Source of the DNA: Muribaculaceae bacterium
GTDB taxonomy: Bacteria; Bacteroidota; Bacteroidia; Bacteroidales; Muribaculaceae
DNA length: 41,469 bases
Direction: 5' to 3'
Assembly: GCA_017964485.1 (NCBI GenBank)
Contig: JAGCRW010000074.1
Span: 1-41,469, forward strand
Part shown: in pieces, positions 8,490 to 15,295 of the stretch
How the letters are laid out: each line of letters opens with the position of its first letter
How positions within the stretch are numbered: position 1 is the stretch's first letter
Program-made: the position numbers and the translations under genes
The notes under the pieces: generated by a model
Databases searched by the model: none
The model's input: the letters and a program-made list of their open reading frames with translations, nothing else
Told to the model about the DNA's origin: nothing

Positions 8490-8765
8490 ATGAAAAAGTT
8501 AGTTTTATTAGTTGCTGTTATCGCTAGCGTATCTTGGGGCTCGTGCCCCGGGACTGCGGGGAACAAGAGGGGTTCTGCCACTGCTGCTGCTTCTGCTTCT
8601 GCAGCTCCCTCTGTTGAGGCAAGCGCACCAGCTGAGAACGCAAGTGCTGCTTCTGTAGTAGAAGAGGCTAAGAGTGCTGCTCCTGTTGAGGAGGCTAAGA
8701 GCGCTGCTCCTGTTGAGGAGGCTAAGAGTGCTGCTCCTGCTGAGGAGGCTAAGCCCGCTGCTTAA
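8490..8765 (+). CDS. Small exported Ala/Glu-rich repeat protein, possible lipoprotein
   Basis: A 91-residue protein of unknown function. An N-terminal hydrophobic signal (residues 1-18) precedes C19. The context SWGSC is a poor lipobox (Trp at -3), so lipidation is uncertain. The mature part is nearly all Ala, Ser, Glu, Lys, Pro and Val. Residues 57-91 are four copies of a nine-residue unit (V/A-E-E-A-K-S-A-A-P) encoded by a 27-bp tandem repeat (8658-8762). A strong promoter and strong terminators flank it, as for an abundant structural or envelope-spacer protein. Codons 16-24 are GC-rich and palindromic, unlike the rest. The gene is real in my view because the signal peptide, frame-preserving repeats and transcription signals agree. 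Confidence 0.75.
   Translation: MKKLVLLVAVIASVSWGSCPGTAGNKRGSATAAASASAAPSVEASAPAENASAASVVEEAKSAAPVEEAKSAAPVEEAKSAAPAEEAKPAA
8658..8762 (+). repeat. 27-bp in-frame tandem repeats, four copies
   Basis: Units start at 8658, 8685, 8712 and 8739 (the last truncated at 24 nt). They differ by only a few bases each and encode the EEAKSAAPV-type unit. Such repeats can expand or contract by slippage without losing frame. Confidence 0.9.
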
Positions 8766-8788
8766 TTGCAACTCGCTAAAAAACTTTG

Positions 8789-8825
8789 AAGCTGTTTTCC
8801 AATATGGAGAGCAGCTTTTTTTGTT
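8789..8825 (+). terminator. Terminator of the small protein gene
   Basis: A 12-bp stem (AAGCTGTTTTCC with GGAGAGCAGCTT, including G-U pairs), a 5-nt loop and a run of T. Confidence 0.9.
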
Positions 8826-8832
8826 GTTTATG

Positions 8833-8873
8833 AAAAAAACTAAGAACAAAACGTACTTCTTAGTTTTTTTTAT
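8833..8873 (+). terminator. Second terminator, directly upstream of the SusD-fusion promoter
   Basis: Arms AAAAAAACTAAGAA and TTCTTAGTTTTTTT form a stem of about 14 bp with a 10-nt loop and a T tract. It runs straight into the next promoter and so insulates the following gene. Confidence 0.8.
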
Positions 8874-8881
8874 TAATTTTG
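8874..8881 (+). promoter_or_regulatory. Putative -7 box for the SusD-fusion gene
   Basis: TAATTTTG matches TAnnTTTG, 47 nt before the ATG at 8929. The -33 region would fall inside the preceding terminator hairpin. Confidence 0.6.
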
Positions 8882-8928
8882 TGGCAGAATAAGAAAAAAT
8901 AACCGACAACCCAATAACCTTTACAATT

Positions 8929-11661
8929 ATGAATAAATTAAATTCCCGTATTATGCAGCTTGTTGTAGGCCTAATCCTTGCGCTGTGTCCTGTTTCGGCT
9001 TGGGCGATCACTGGCGACGTGGATGGTGACGGTGTTGTAACCGCCAGCGACATTACCGCCATCTACAACTATCTGCTCAACAATGATGAGACCTTTTTAG
9101 CCACAAGCGATGTTGACGGCGATGGTGTCGTTACTGCTGTCGATGTGACATTAATCTACAACATTCTGCTTGGCGTCACGCCACAGATAGATAACGAAGA
9201 AACCCTATTTGCTCGCTGCTACGCGTCGCTACGCAGTGAAGAGAACATCTCAGGATATGGTGACCCAAGTATCTGTTCTTTCCTGCGCTCTATGTGGCAG
9301 ATGAATACCCTAACCACCGACGAGGCGTTCTGCACATGGAGCGATTATGGCATGAAGGAGATGAACACCAATAGCTGGGGCAGCGACCTGCCACAAGCCG
9401 AAGGGCTATATCGACGCCTGTGTGCCAACATAGACATATGCAACAGCTATCTGAGCAGCACCGCCAACCATGATGACATGCACAACGCCGAGATTCGCAC
9501 CCTCAGGGCACTCTACTACTATTACCTGATGGATTTCTTCGGAAAAGTACCATCCAACACCTACGCAAGTGTCAACACCATCAACGCCCAACAACAATCG
9601 CGTGCCAATGTGTTCTTTTTCATTGAGGATGAACTTATAGAATGTAGCGATTTGCTTGCTGAGCCAATGTCACTTAACTACGGACGCATCGACAAAGCAG
9701 CCTGCGCATTGCTGCTTGCAAGACTTTATCTAAACATGGGAGTCTATGTTAATAACGCATCTACCAACACTATTAATCGGGCCCTGAACTTAGCTAAGCA
9801 AAATGCACAATACGTAATGAACTCGGCCTACGGCATGTGCACATCTGGCAGCGGAAATCTATCAACTTATCAAAGCGTGTTTGCTGCCGATAACGGCACT
9901 GGGACTTCCCGCAATGAGATAATACTGCCAATTCCATTCTCCAGCAACGATGCTGGCGACTTCGTATGGTCGGGAACTACGTTCCTCGTTGCAGGAAGCT
10001 ACGGTTCGAATTATGAGTCTATTTTCCAAAGTGGACTCAACTCGCAGTGGGGCGGCTACATAGCAAGACCCGATTTTGCCGACAGATTCAATGTCAACAC
10101 ACAGCAAAACATTAATACTGCTCCAGGAATAGTGGCAAACTCCCTTGGCGACAAACGCGCCCTGTTTATTTACAACAACTCTAACGCTATTGCCCCCATC
10201 ACCGAGAGCACTAATTACTATGATGGAATATGCTACTTCAAGTTCAGCAACCGCACCACATCGGGCAGCGTGCCAAACACCAGCTACGCCGATACCGACT
10301 ATCCGCTCATCCGTTACGCCGAGGCACCACTTATCCTTGCCGAGGCCGACGCAAGGCTGAATAGCGGAACCTGCACCAGCGAGGGATTAGCTGCTCTTAA
10401 TTCCGTGAGAGCAAGAGCTGGCTTAAGCACTCTTCTTAGTGCCAACCTCAATACCATACTCAACGAGTGGTCAAAGGAGTTTGGCTTCGAGGGTCGCCGT
10501 CGCATCGACTTGGTGCGATTTGGTTGCTATGGCACCACACTTGGCGAGACAAGCACCATTTCATGGAACCAGAAGGGCGGAACCGTCGATGGTCAAGATT
10601 TCGACATAAGCAAGAACATCTTTGCCATCCCTGCTGGAGTTATGGCCGAGAACAGCTCCTATACACAAAACTCTGGCTACGACATCGCCTATCCCGCTAT
10701 CACGCTCACCGCAAGAATTAGAAATAATATGGAAGGCTACACTCTCGGTATCAACACCTCGTGGACCGAGATGACTAGCGACCAGTACATCATCCATCCC
10801 AACTATGAGGTGCAAATCTGTGCCAACACCACCTTCGCCGAAGGAACCTACATTACCATTGACGTGGGTAATGCCACCTCATACAATCCAGGCAAGGAAG
10901 AGCTCAAGAAATATGTCAAAAAACTAGGTACTCAAGCGATTAAGGTACGCGTGCACGGCTATGCTAGTGGCACTGGAGAAGCCTACTCCAGCGTAAAAAG
11001 CCTGCTCTTGAACCTTGAGCCCAATGAGTTTGACAACATCTGGTGGCTCACTGGCTCTTGCATTGGCGACGGATATTGGAACAATAGTGACAACCCCACC
11101 AATTGTTCTTCGATGGCTCCCATGTTCCCCAATGGCGACAAACTAGAGTATGCAGGTTACTTCCCCAGCGGAGCTATGTTCTACATCCTGAGCACTCCAG
11201 GCGAGTGGACAAATGTCGTTGCCGGCGGTAACGAGAACGGCGGACAGAGCTACTTCTCCGACTATGCCACAAGCCCAATAACCGTCTCAACAGAAGGCTA
11301 CTACAAGATAACCCTGAACCCCAGCACTCATCAAGTGACTTGGACTAGACTCACTAGTGTCAATGAATATAACAGCATTGGAATTATTGGATATTTCAGC
11401 AATTGGAACACTGATGTGGATATGAACATGCTTGATAACTGCTATGACGTGACATGCCACAACTGGAGACTCCCGTTCGCGCTCGACAATGACTCAGAAC
11501 TCAAGTTCCGGGCCAACCACGAATGGTACTACTACTGGGGCGACGATGACTTCCCCATTGGAAACGGCACATTTGACGGGAACAACATCCCCGCCAGCGC
11601 TGGCAACTACACCGTTTACTTCAACGACATCTTAGGAGACTACATATTCTTCAGCAACTAA
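8929..11661 (+). CDS. Dockerin-SusD/RagB-SusE/F fusion glycan-binding protein
   Basis: A 910-residue exported protein with an unusual domain order. A signal peptide ends AWA at residues 24-26. The only nearby Cys (C20, after LAL) does not make a lipobox, so signal peptidase I cleavage is expected. A two-repeat dockerin follows directly (residues 29-82; DVDGDGVVTASD and DVDGDGVVTAVD calcium loops). A SusD/RagB domain spans about 88-585, ending in the family-typical FEGRRRIDLVRFG and IFAIPAGVMAEN...QNSGYD. About 325 further residues resemble the SusE/SusF N-terminal Ig-like domain and two starch-binding repeats (WWLTGSCIGDGYWN near 703, IGIIGYFSNWN near 820). SusD proteins are normally lipoproteins capping a SusC transporter, and SusE/F are separate lipoproteins. 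No susC is adjacent. The substrate is probably an alpha-glucan, judged from neighbours and the SusE/F-like modules. Confidence 0.85.
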   Translation: MNKLNSRIMQLVVGLILALCPVSAWAITGDVDGDGVVTASDITAIYNYLLNNDETFLATSDVDGDGVVTAVDVTLIYNILLGVTPQIDNEETLFARCYASLRSEENISGYGDPSICSFLRSMWQMNTLTTDEAFCTWSDYGMKEMNTNSWGSDLPQAEGLYRRLCANIDICNSYLSSTANHDDMHNAEIRTLRALYYYYLMDFFGKVPSNTYASVNTINAQQQSRANVFFFIEDELIECSDLLAEPMSLNYGRIDKAACALLLARLYLNMGVYVNNASTNTINRALNLAKQNAQYVMNSAYGMCTSGSGNLSTYQSVFAADNGTGTSRNEIILPIPFSSNDAGDFVWSGTTFLVAGSYGSNYESIFQSGLNSQWGGYIARPDFADRFNVNTQQNINTAPGIVANSLGDKRALFIYNNSNAIAPITESTNYYDGICYFKFSNRTTSGSVPNTSYADTDYPLIRYAEAPLILAEADARLNSGTCTSEGLAALNSVRARAGLSTLLSANLNTILNEWSKEFGFEGRRRIDLVRFGCYGTTLGETSTISWNQKGGTVDGQDFDISKNIFAIPAGVMAENSSYTQNSGYDIAYPAITLTARIRNNMEGYTLGINTSWTEMTSDQYIIHPNYEVQICANTTFAEGTYITIDVGNATSYNPGKEELKKYVKKLGTQAIKVRVHGYASGTGEAYSSVKSLLLNLEPNEFDNIWWLTGSCIGDGYWNNSDNPTNCSSMAPMFPNGDKLEYAGYFPSGAMFYILSTPGEWTNVVAGGNENGGQSYFSDYATSPITVSTEGYYKITLNPSTHQVTWTRLTSVNEYNSIGIIGYFSNWNTDVDMNMLDNCYDVTCHNWRLPFALDNDSELKFRANHEWYYYWGDDDFPIGNGTFDGNNIPASAGNYTVYFNDILGDYIFFSN

Positions 11662-11685
11662 GGAAAAGATATATATTAACATCCA

Positions 11686-11727
11686 GGCACCGAAGGGCAA
11701 AACACTGCCTTTCGGTGTCTTTTTTTT
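11686..11727 (+). terminator. Terminator of the SusD-fusion gene
   Basis: A 13-bp stem (GGCACCGAAGGGC with GCCTTTCGGTGTC, two G-U pairs), a loop of about 8 nt and eight T. Confidence 0.93.
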
Positions 11728-11880
11728 GATTTTTTTGTGTCATTGATGCAATATTTCGCACATATTGGTGTTTAGTGAGTGAGCTCTTTGATATTCTTGA
11801 CTTGTGCAGAGAATGACAGGTAAACACCGCCGTCAACTCATTTTTTGGAAAAAATAATTTTTTTTCATCAAATGATGCAG

Positions 11881-11888
11881 TAATTTTG
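11881..11888 (+). promoter_or_regulatory. Putative -7 box of the sigma/anti-sigma operon
   Basis: TAATTTTG matches TAnnTTTG, 31 nt before the start. Just downstream lies CCTGTGTTTA (11894-11903) inside a small inverted repeat (CTTCC / GGAAG). The same 10-mer recurs at 13921-13930, after the operon. Confidence 0.6.
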
Positions 11889-11919
11889 CACTTCCTGTGT
11901 TTATACGGAAGTAATCATC

Positions 11920-12516
11920 ATGATGAGTGAACGAGATATCAGTAGAGGATGCAAGCGGGGCAACGCAAAAGCTCAGCGTGCTCTTTTTGACCGATACTCG
12001 CCAATGCTGATGGCAAAAATCTTCAGCTATGTGGGCAATGACGATGATGCCAAAGATGTGCTTCAAGACACTTTCATCAAGGCCTACACGATGATTGACA
12101 GCTTTGCCTGGGCAGGAGATGGCTCGCTGCAGGCATGGCTCACACGCATCGCGGTGAACACCTCGCTCAACTTCCTGCGAAGCCGCAAACGGCTGAGCAC
12201 GTTTAACGTTGACACCGCCGATCTTGATGATCCACCGCCCGATATTGTGGAAGAACCCACAGCCGCCGAAATCAACCGCCTCGACATCAGTACCATCCTC
12301 GACTTGGTGGCAGAGCTTCCCGACGGCTACCGCACGGTGTTCAACCTCTACTGTCTTGACGGTTACTCCCACAAAGAAATTGCCGAGCAATTAGGAATCA
12401 ACGAAAAATCTTCGTCATCGCAGTTGGCAAGAGCAAAAGTCCTTCTGGCACAGAAGATCAGGAAATACATTAACGAGCACAATATAGATAACTACTATGA
12501 GCAACAATATGAATAA
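11920..12516 (+). CDS. ECF-type RNA polymerase sigma factor
   Basis: A 198-residue sigma-70-family protein of the ECF group. Region 2 is at about residues 20-95 (LFDRYSPMLMAKIFSYVGN, then DDAKDVLQDTFIKAY), with the promoter-melting stretch around LQAWLTRIAVNTSLNFLRSRKR. An acidic linker follows, then region 4 at about 125-190 (LPDGYRTVFNLYCLDGYSHKEIAEQLG helix-turn-helix). Two consecutive ATG codons (11920, 11923) sit in a TCATCATGATGA palindrome; the second gives the more usual MSERD start. The 3' end overlaps the downstream membrane protein gene by 20 nt, which points to co-translation and to a sigma/anti-sigma pair. Its regulon is not deducible from the sequence. Confidence 0.93.
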   Translation: MMSERDISRGCKRGNAKAQRALFDRYSPMLMAKIFSYVGNDDDAKDVLQDTFIKAYTMIDSFAWAGDGSLQAWLTRIAVNTSLNFLRSRKRLSTFNVDTADLDDPPPDIVEEPTAAEINRLDISTILDLVAELPDGYRTVFNLYCLDGYSHKEIAEQLGINEKSSSSQLARAKVLLAQKIRKYINEHNIDNYYEQQYE

Positions 12517-13876
12517 TAATGACTGGCTTGACGCAATTAAGCAAAAAGCCCAAGATGCAACCCGAGAAGTTCCGGAAGGAACTTGGGAGGCTATCGCCAA
12601 GTCGGTCGGCAAGCAGACAGCTCCAGCTCGGCAAGCGAGGATTACTCCTCGCCTGTGGCGCGCAGCAGCTGCCGCAGCCGTTGTTGCCATAGTTGCCACC
12701 TCCGGATTCTTCATGCTCCGAAACAGGCCTGCCGACACAGGGCAACAAATAGCATCTACCACCAAAGGGGACGAGAACTCGCCATCGGTAGTTGATGACA
12801 CTCCAACCCCACAACTACCTGACATTACCGATGAGACATTGCTGGCGCAGGACAACAGCACCCAGCCATCGCAACCCTCTTTGCCACCCGTTTATGATAA
12901 AAAAACTAGGCAAAATTATAGCGGTGGCGTTAACACGCAGAATAATACTGTTGAAGAGAATGATATAATCAACAACGAGTTGCTCGCAGCCAATTTCAAC
13001 GAGATCATCGACCTGGCCGACTATCCCAATGAGTTCAACCCCGAGAACTATTACTACGATATCGAGACCATGCTGGCTCTGGAGGAGCTTTACAATCAGT
13101 ATGACAACGCCATGAACCAGGAGGCGATGGAGCCGTGGAAAAGCTATACCGACAGCACCTATCAGCAATACCTCGTCTATGACGCCAACGCTCGCAAGGT
13201 GGCGCGAGAGAAGATGGCGCTAACCAAGCCAGGCAAGAAGACAAGTATGCTTTTGGCAGCTTACGGCAACGGACTTGTCTCTACCGACCGTAACAACACC
13301 GTAAGTGGTTCCTCGGCACAGATGATGCTGCCGGCAGCGACACCGCATCAAGGCATGATGATGGCACCTGGAGCACCAGGTGTAACAAGTAATGTCGCAC
13401 CACCTGTCAACTACGATTATCATCACCACATGCCGCTCACATTTGGTCTCACTTTCACCAAGCGCATCGTGGGCAACCTTTACGGCAACGTGGGTCTAAA
13501 CTTCACCTCTATGACCAGCGATGTTACCCCCGACAATGGTGGCGACACGTTTAAGCAGGACATCAAGCTTATAGGTCTGCCATTTGGCGTGAGGTGGAAT
13601 TTCTGGCGATATAAAGGTCTCACCACCTTTGTTGGTGGCGAGGGAATGGTCGAGAGAGTGGTTGATGCCTCGTTTGGCAAAGACGATGTCACCATCAAGC
13701 GATTACAATGGTCGGTGCACGCCACCGCAGGGGCGCAGTACAACTTTACAAAGCATGTGGGCATCTACATCGAGCCTAAACTCTCGCATTACATTACCAC
13801 TATGCCGCTCAATACCCTGCGTAATGAGCACCCATTCAACTTCAACCTGCAGATGGGACTTTCGATAGATTTCTAA
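12497..13876 (+). CDS. Candidate dual-membrane-spanning anti-sigma factor (Dma-like)
   Basis: A 459-residue protein with three zones. Residues 1-50 are cytoplasmic and polar, with the DWLDAIKQKAQD...PEGTWEAIA pattern seen at the start of Bacteroidota anti-sigma proteins. One transmembrane helix lies at about 54-74 (Ala/Val-rich, flanked by Arg). A long Asn/Glu/Tyr-rich low-complexity periplasmic linker runs to about 305. From about 311 to 459 there is a PorT-type outer-membrane beta-barrel-like domain with alternating hydrophobic strands and a terminal Phe. Bacteroides thetaiotaomicron Dma proteins have this plan, span both membranes, restrain an ECF sigma factor and influence vesiculation. 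Assignment to that family is inferred from architecture and from the 20-nt overlap with the sigma gene. Confidence 0.78.
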   Translation: MSNNMNNNDWLDAIKQKAQDATREVPEGTWEAIAKSVGKQTAPARQARITPRLWRAAAAAAVVAIVATSGFFMLRNRPADTGQQIASTTKGDENSPSVVDDTPTPQLPDITDETLLAQDNSTQPSQPSLPPVYDKKTRQNYSGGVNTQNNTVEENDIINNELLAANFNEIIDLADYPNEFNPENYYYDIETMLALEELYNQYDNAMNQEAMEPWKSYTDSTYQQYLVYDANARKVAREKMALTKPGKKTSMLLAAYGNGLVSTDRNNTVSGSSAQMMLPAATPHQGMMMAPGAPGVTSNVAPPVNYDYHHHMPLTFGLTFTKRIVGNLYGNVGLNFTSMTSDVTPDNGGDTFKQDIKLIGLPFGVRWNFWRYKGLTTFVGGEGMVERVVDASFGKDDVTIKRLQWSVHATAGAQYNFTKHVGIYIEPKLSHYITTMPLNTLRNEHPFNFNLQMGLSIDF

Positions 13877-14223
13877 AAAAACGTTAAATTTTAAGTCCCC
13901 CATGCAGTATTTCACTGCCACCTGTGTTTACAGGGCGGAAACACACTTAATCCATAGCTTTTTTCATGACAGAAAAAGACTAAACAACTAATAAGATTGA
14001 TTACGATGGTTATATTATTTTTATGAATCTCACACTCTATTGATTTGATTTAGAATAACTTCATTTTACTCTTTTTATTTGCAATAGTATTGAGGCCGAG
14101 TTGAATTTGTGGTAAATTCCTCGGTCTCGCCGTTTTTTATGTTCTTAAAGATTGAGGGCAGAGTAAGAATATAAGAGACAGTGTTTGTCCTTTACTCTTT
14201 TACTTAAAACTTAACACCTAAAA
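13877..14223. other. 347-bp convergent intergenic region
   Basis: I find no gene. It holds two small hairpins after the anti-sigma stop (GCAGT/ACTGC near 13904-13918 and CCTGT/ACAGG at 13921-13933), the repeated 10-mer CCTGTGTTTA (13921-13930), a strong terminator (14092-14137), and a weak AGAGTAA/TTACTCT inverted repeat near 14160-14207 that could serve the minus-strand gene. Confidence 0.6.
14092..14137 (+). terminator. Terminator in the convergent region
   Basis: GAGGCCGAG (14092-14100) pairs with CTCGGTCTC (14120-14128), with an inner GAATTT/AAATTC stem, and is followed by GCCGTTTTTT. It lies 215 bp beyond the anti-sigma stop, so the sigma operon transcript would have a long 3' tail if this is its end. 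Confidence 0.75.
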
Positions 14224-15072
14224 TCAGTATTCCACATCTAGGTATTTGTTGCGCCAATATTCTACTTGGCTTTCATCTATTTCCACACCCCAGCCATAAG
14301 TGTAGCAGTCGGCAAGGGCTAACTGGGCCGCTATGTGCCCTTGTGTTGCCGCCATGCGGAACCACTCGACGGCAAATTTTGGGTTGGCATCGACACCCAC
14401 GCCTTTGAGGTAGATCATGCCAAGCTGATACTGCGCTTCGGGGTCGCCCTTGTAAGCTCGCACGCGGAGTGAGGGCTGAGAATCGTCGTCATCAGCGGTA
14501 GTATCATTAATGGTTTCGAGTGTGGAATTTTCGTCGATGTAGGTTATGTCGGCAGGACTGATATACTGTGGCTTTTCTTCCTCAACAGGCTCACCGTAGT
14601 AGTCGTGCAGGATGAGATTCCCTTTTCGCATTGTCCAGTCGCCAAGCAGGTCAATAACATTAAGGCCTAACAGCAGCGGAGCCTTTTGCGAAACGGCAAT
14701 TATCGCCTCCACATTTTTCAGAAGGCGATTTCCCACCTTTACTTGCTTGAGCAGTACTGTGGCATTGTTGTCCACAACACCGTTGGCATTGCGTGTCTGC
14801 GTGGTGCCTTTAAAGTCGTTGCGTGTCAAGGCGCGCTTTGCCAGCAACTCGTTGGCAAACTCCTGCGACAGGCTCGTCTTGGCGGCTCCGGTATCGAAGA
14901 TGAATTCCTTCTTCACGCCATTGATGACGCAAGGAATGTAATACACTCCGCTCTTGCGCTTCATTTTCACTATGTGATCACCTGCCGACGAACTTAATGT
15001 CACGGCAAAAATCAAGAATAAAAGCACAACAAGTCGCTTGGTTTTATTAGGAAGAAGTGGATGAATTTTCAT
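14224..15072 (-). CDS. Exported retropepsin-like aspartic protease with Sel1 repeats
   Basis: A 282-residue protein from the start I prefer (ATG at 15070-15072). An in-frame ATG at 15222 would add 50 residues, but the promoter box at 15097-15104 falls inside that extension. The chosen start gives a proper signal sequence (KRLVVLLFLIFAVTLSSSAG). A clan AA single-domain aspartic protease follows, with catalytic FIFDTGAAKTSLS, a central flap-like region and LLLGLNVIDLLGDW. The last 75 or so residues hold two Sel1-type repeats (AQYQLGMIYLKGVGV and AQLALADCYTYGWGV). Such retropepsins normally dimerise; Sel1 repeats bind proteins. It is divergent from the dockerin amylase and shares its upstream region, which includes the GCAAACGTTTGC palindrome. 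The substrate is unknown. Confidence 0.82.
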   Translation of the reverse strand: MKIHPLLPNKTKRLVVLLFLIFAVTLSSSAGDHIVKMKRKSGVYYIPCVINGVKKEFIFDTGAAKTSLSQEFANELLAKRALTRNDFKGTTQTRNANGVVDNNATVLLKQVKVGNRLLKNVEAIIAVSQKAPLLLGLNVIDLLGDWTMRKGNLILHDYYGEPVEEEKPQYISPADITYIDENSTLETINDTTADDDDSQPSLRVRAYKGDPEAQYQLGMIYLKGVGVDANPKFAVEWFRMAATQGHIAAQLALADCYTYGWGVEIDESQVEYWRNKYLDVEY

Positions 15073-15096
15073 ATATCTCTTTTGTTTTTCAAAGCG

Positions 15097-15104
15097 CAAA
15101 AATA
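15097..15104 (-). promoter_or_regulatory. Putative -7 box for the retropepsin-Sel1 gene
   Basis: On the minus strand this reads TATTTTTG (TAnnTTTG), 24 nt upstream of the ATG at 15072. Its position supports the shorter start. Confidence 0.6.
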
Positions 15105-15164
15105 TCATATTTTTTCCACTCATGCAAGATGTCGCCATAAAAGTTGAGAAAAACAGGCAAAAAC

Positions 15165-15176
15165 GCAAACGTTTGC
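15165..15176. promoter_or_regulatory. Perfect palindrome GCAAACGTTTGC, LacI/MalR-type operator candidate
   Basis: This 12-bp perfect palindrome with a central CG has the form of LacI-family operators and is very close to the MalR operators of other bacteria. It lies 56 nt upstream of the amylase -7 box and 60 nt upstream of the retropepsin -7 box. An 11/12 copy lies before malQ. Confidence 0.65.
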
Positions 15177-15231
15177 ACCCTTTTTGACAAGATATATAAT
15201 AAATTATAATAATTAGTTCCACTATTTTTAG

Positions 15232-15239
15232 TAAATTTG
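15232..15239 (+). promoter_or_regulatory. Putative -7 box for the dockerin amylase
   Basis: TAAATTTG matches TAnnTTTG and sits 56 nt before the ATG at 15296. No clear -33 TTTG is seen, which would fit an activator-dependent promoter. Confidence 0.6.
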
Positions 15240-15295
15240 CTTGCCATATTAGGCCAACATATTCAGCCGAACATAATTTCTAACACTATACAACA

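Noticed and set aside
8508..9062. A 184-residue minus-strand frame rich in Ser/Leu
   Set aside because: It runs antisense through the 27-bp repeats, two terminators and the start of the SusD fusion; the plus-strand genes have all the transcription and protein signals.
15073..15222. Extension of the retropepsin protein by 50 N-terminal residues
   Set aside because: The extension contains the likely promoter, has no export or domain character and hides the signal peptide.
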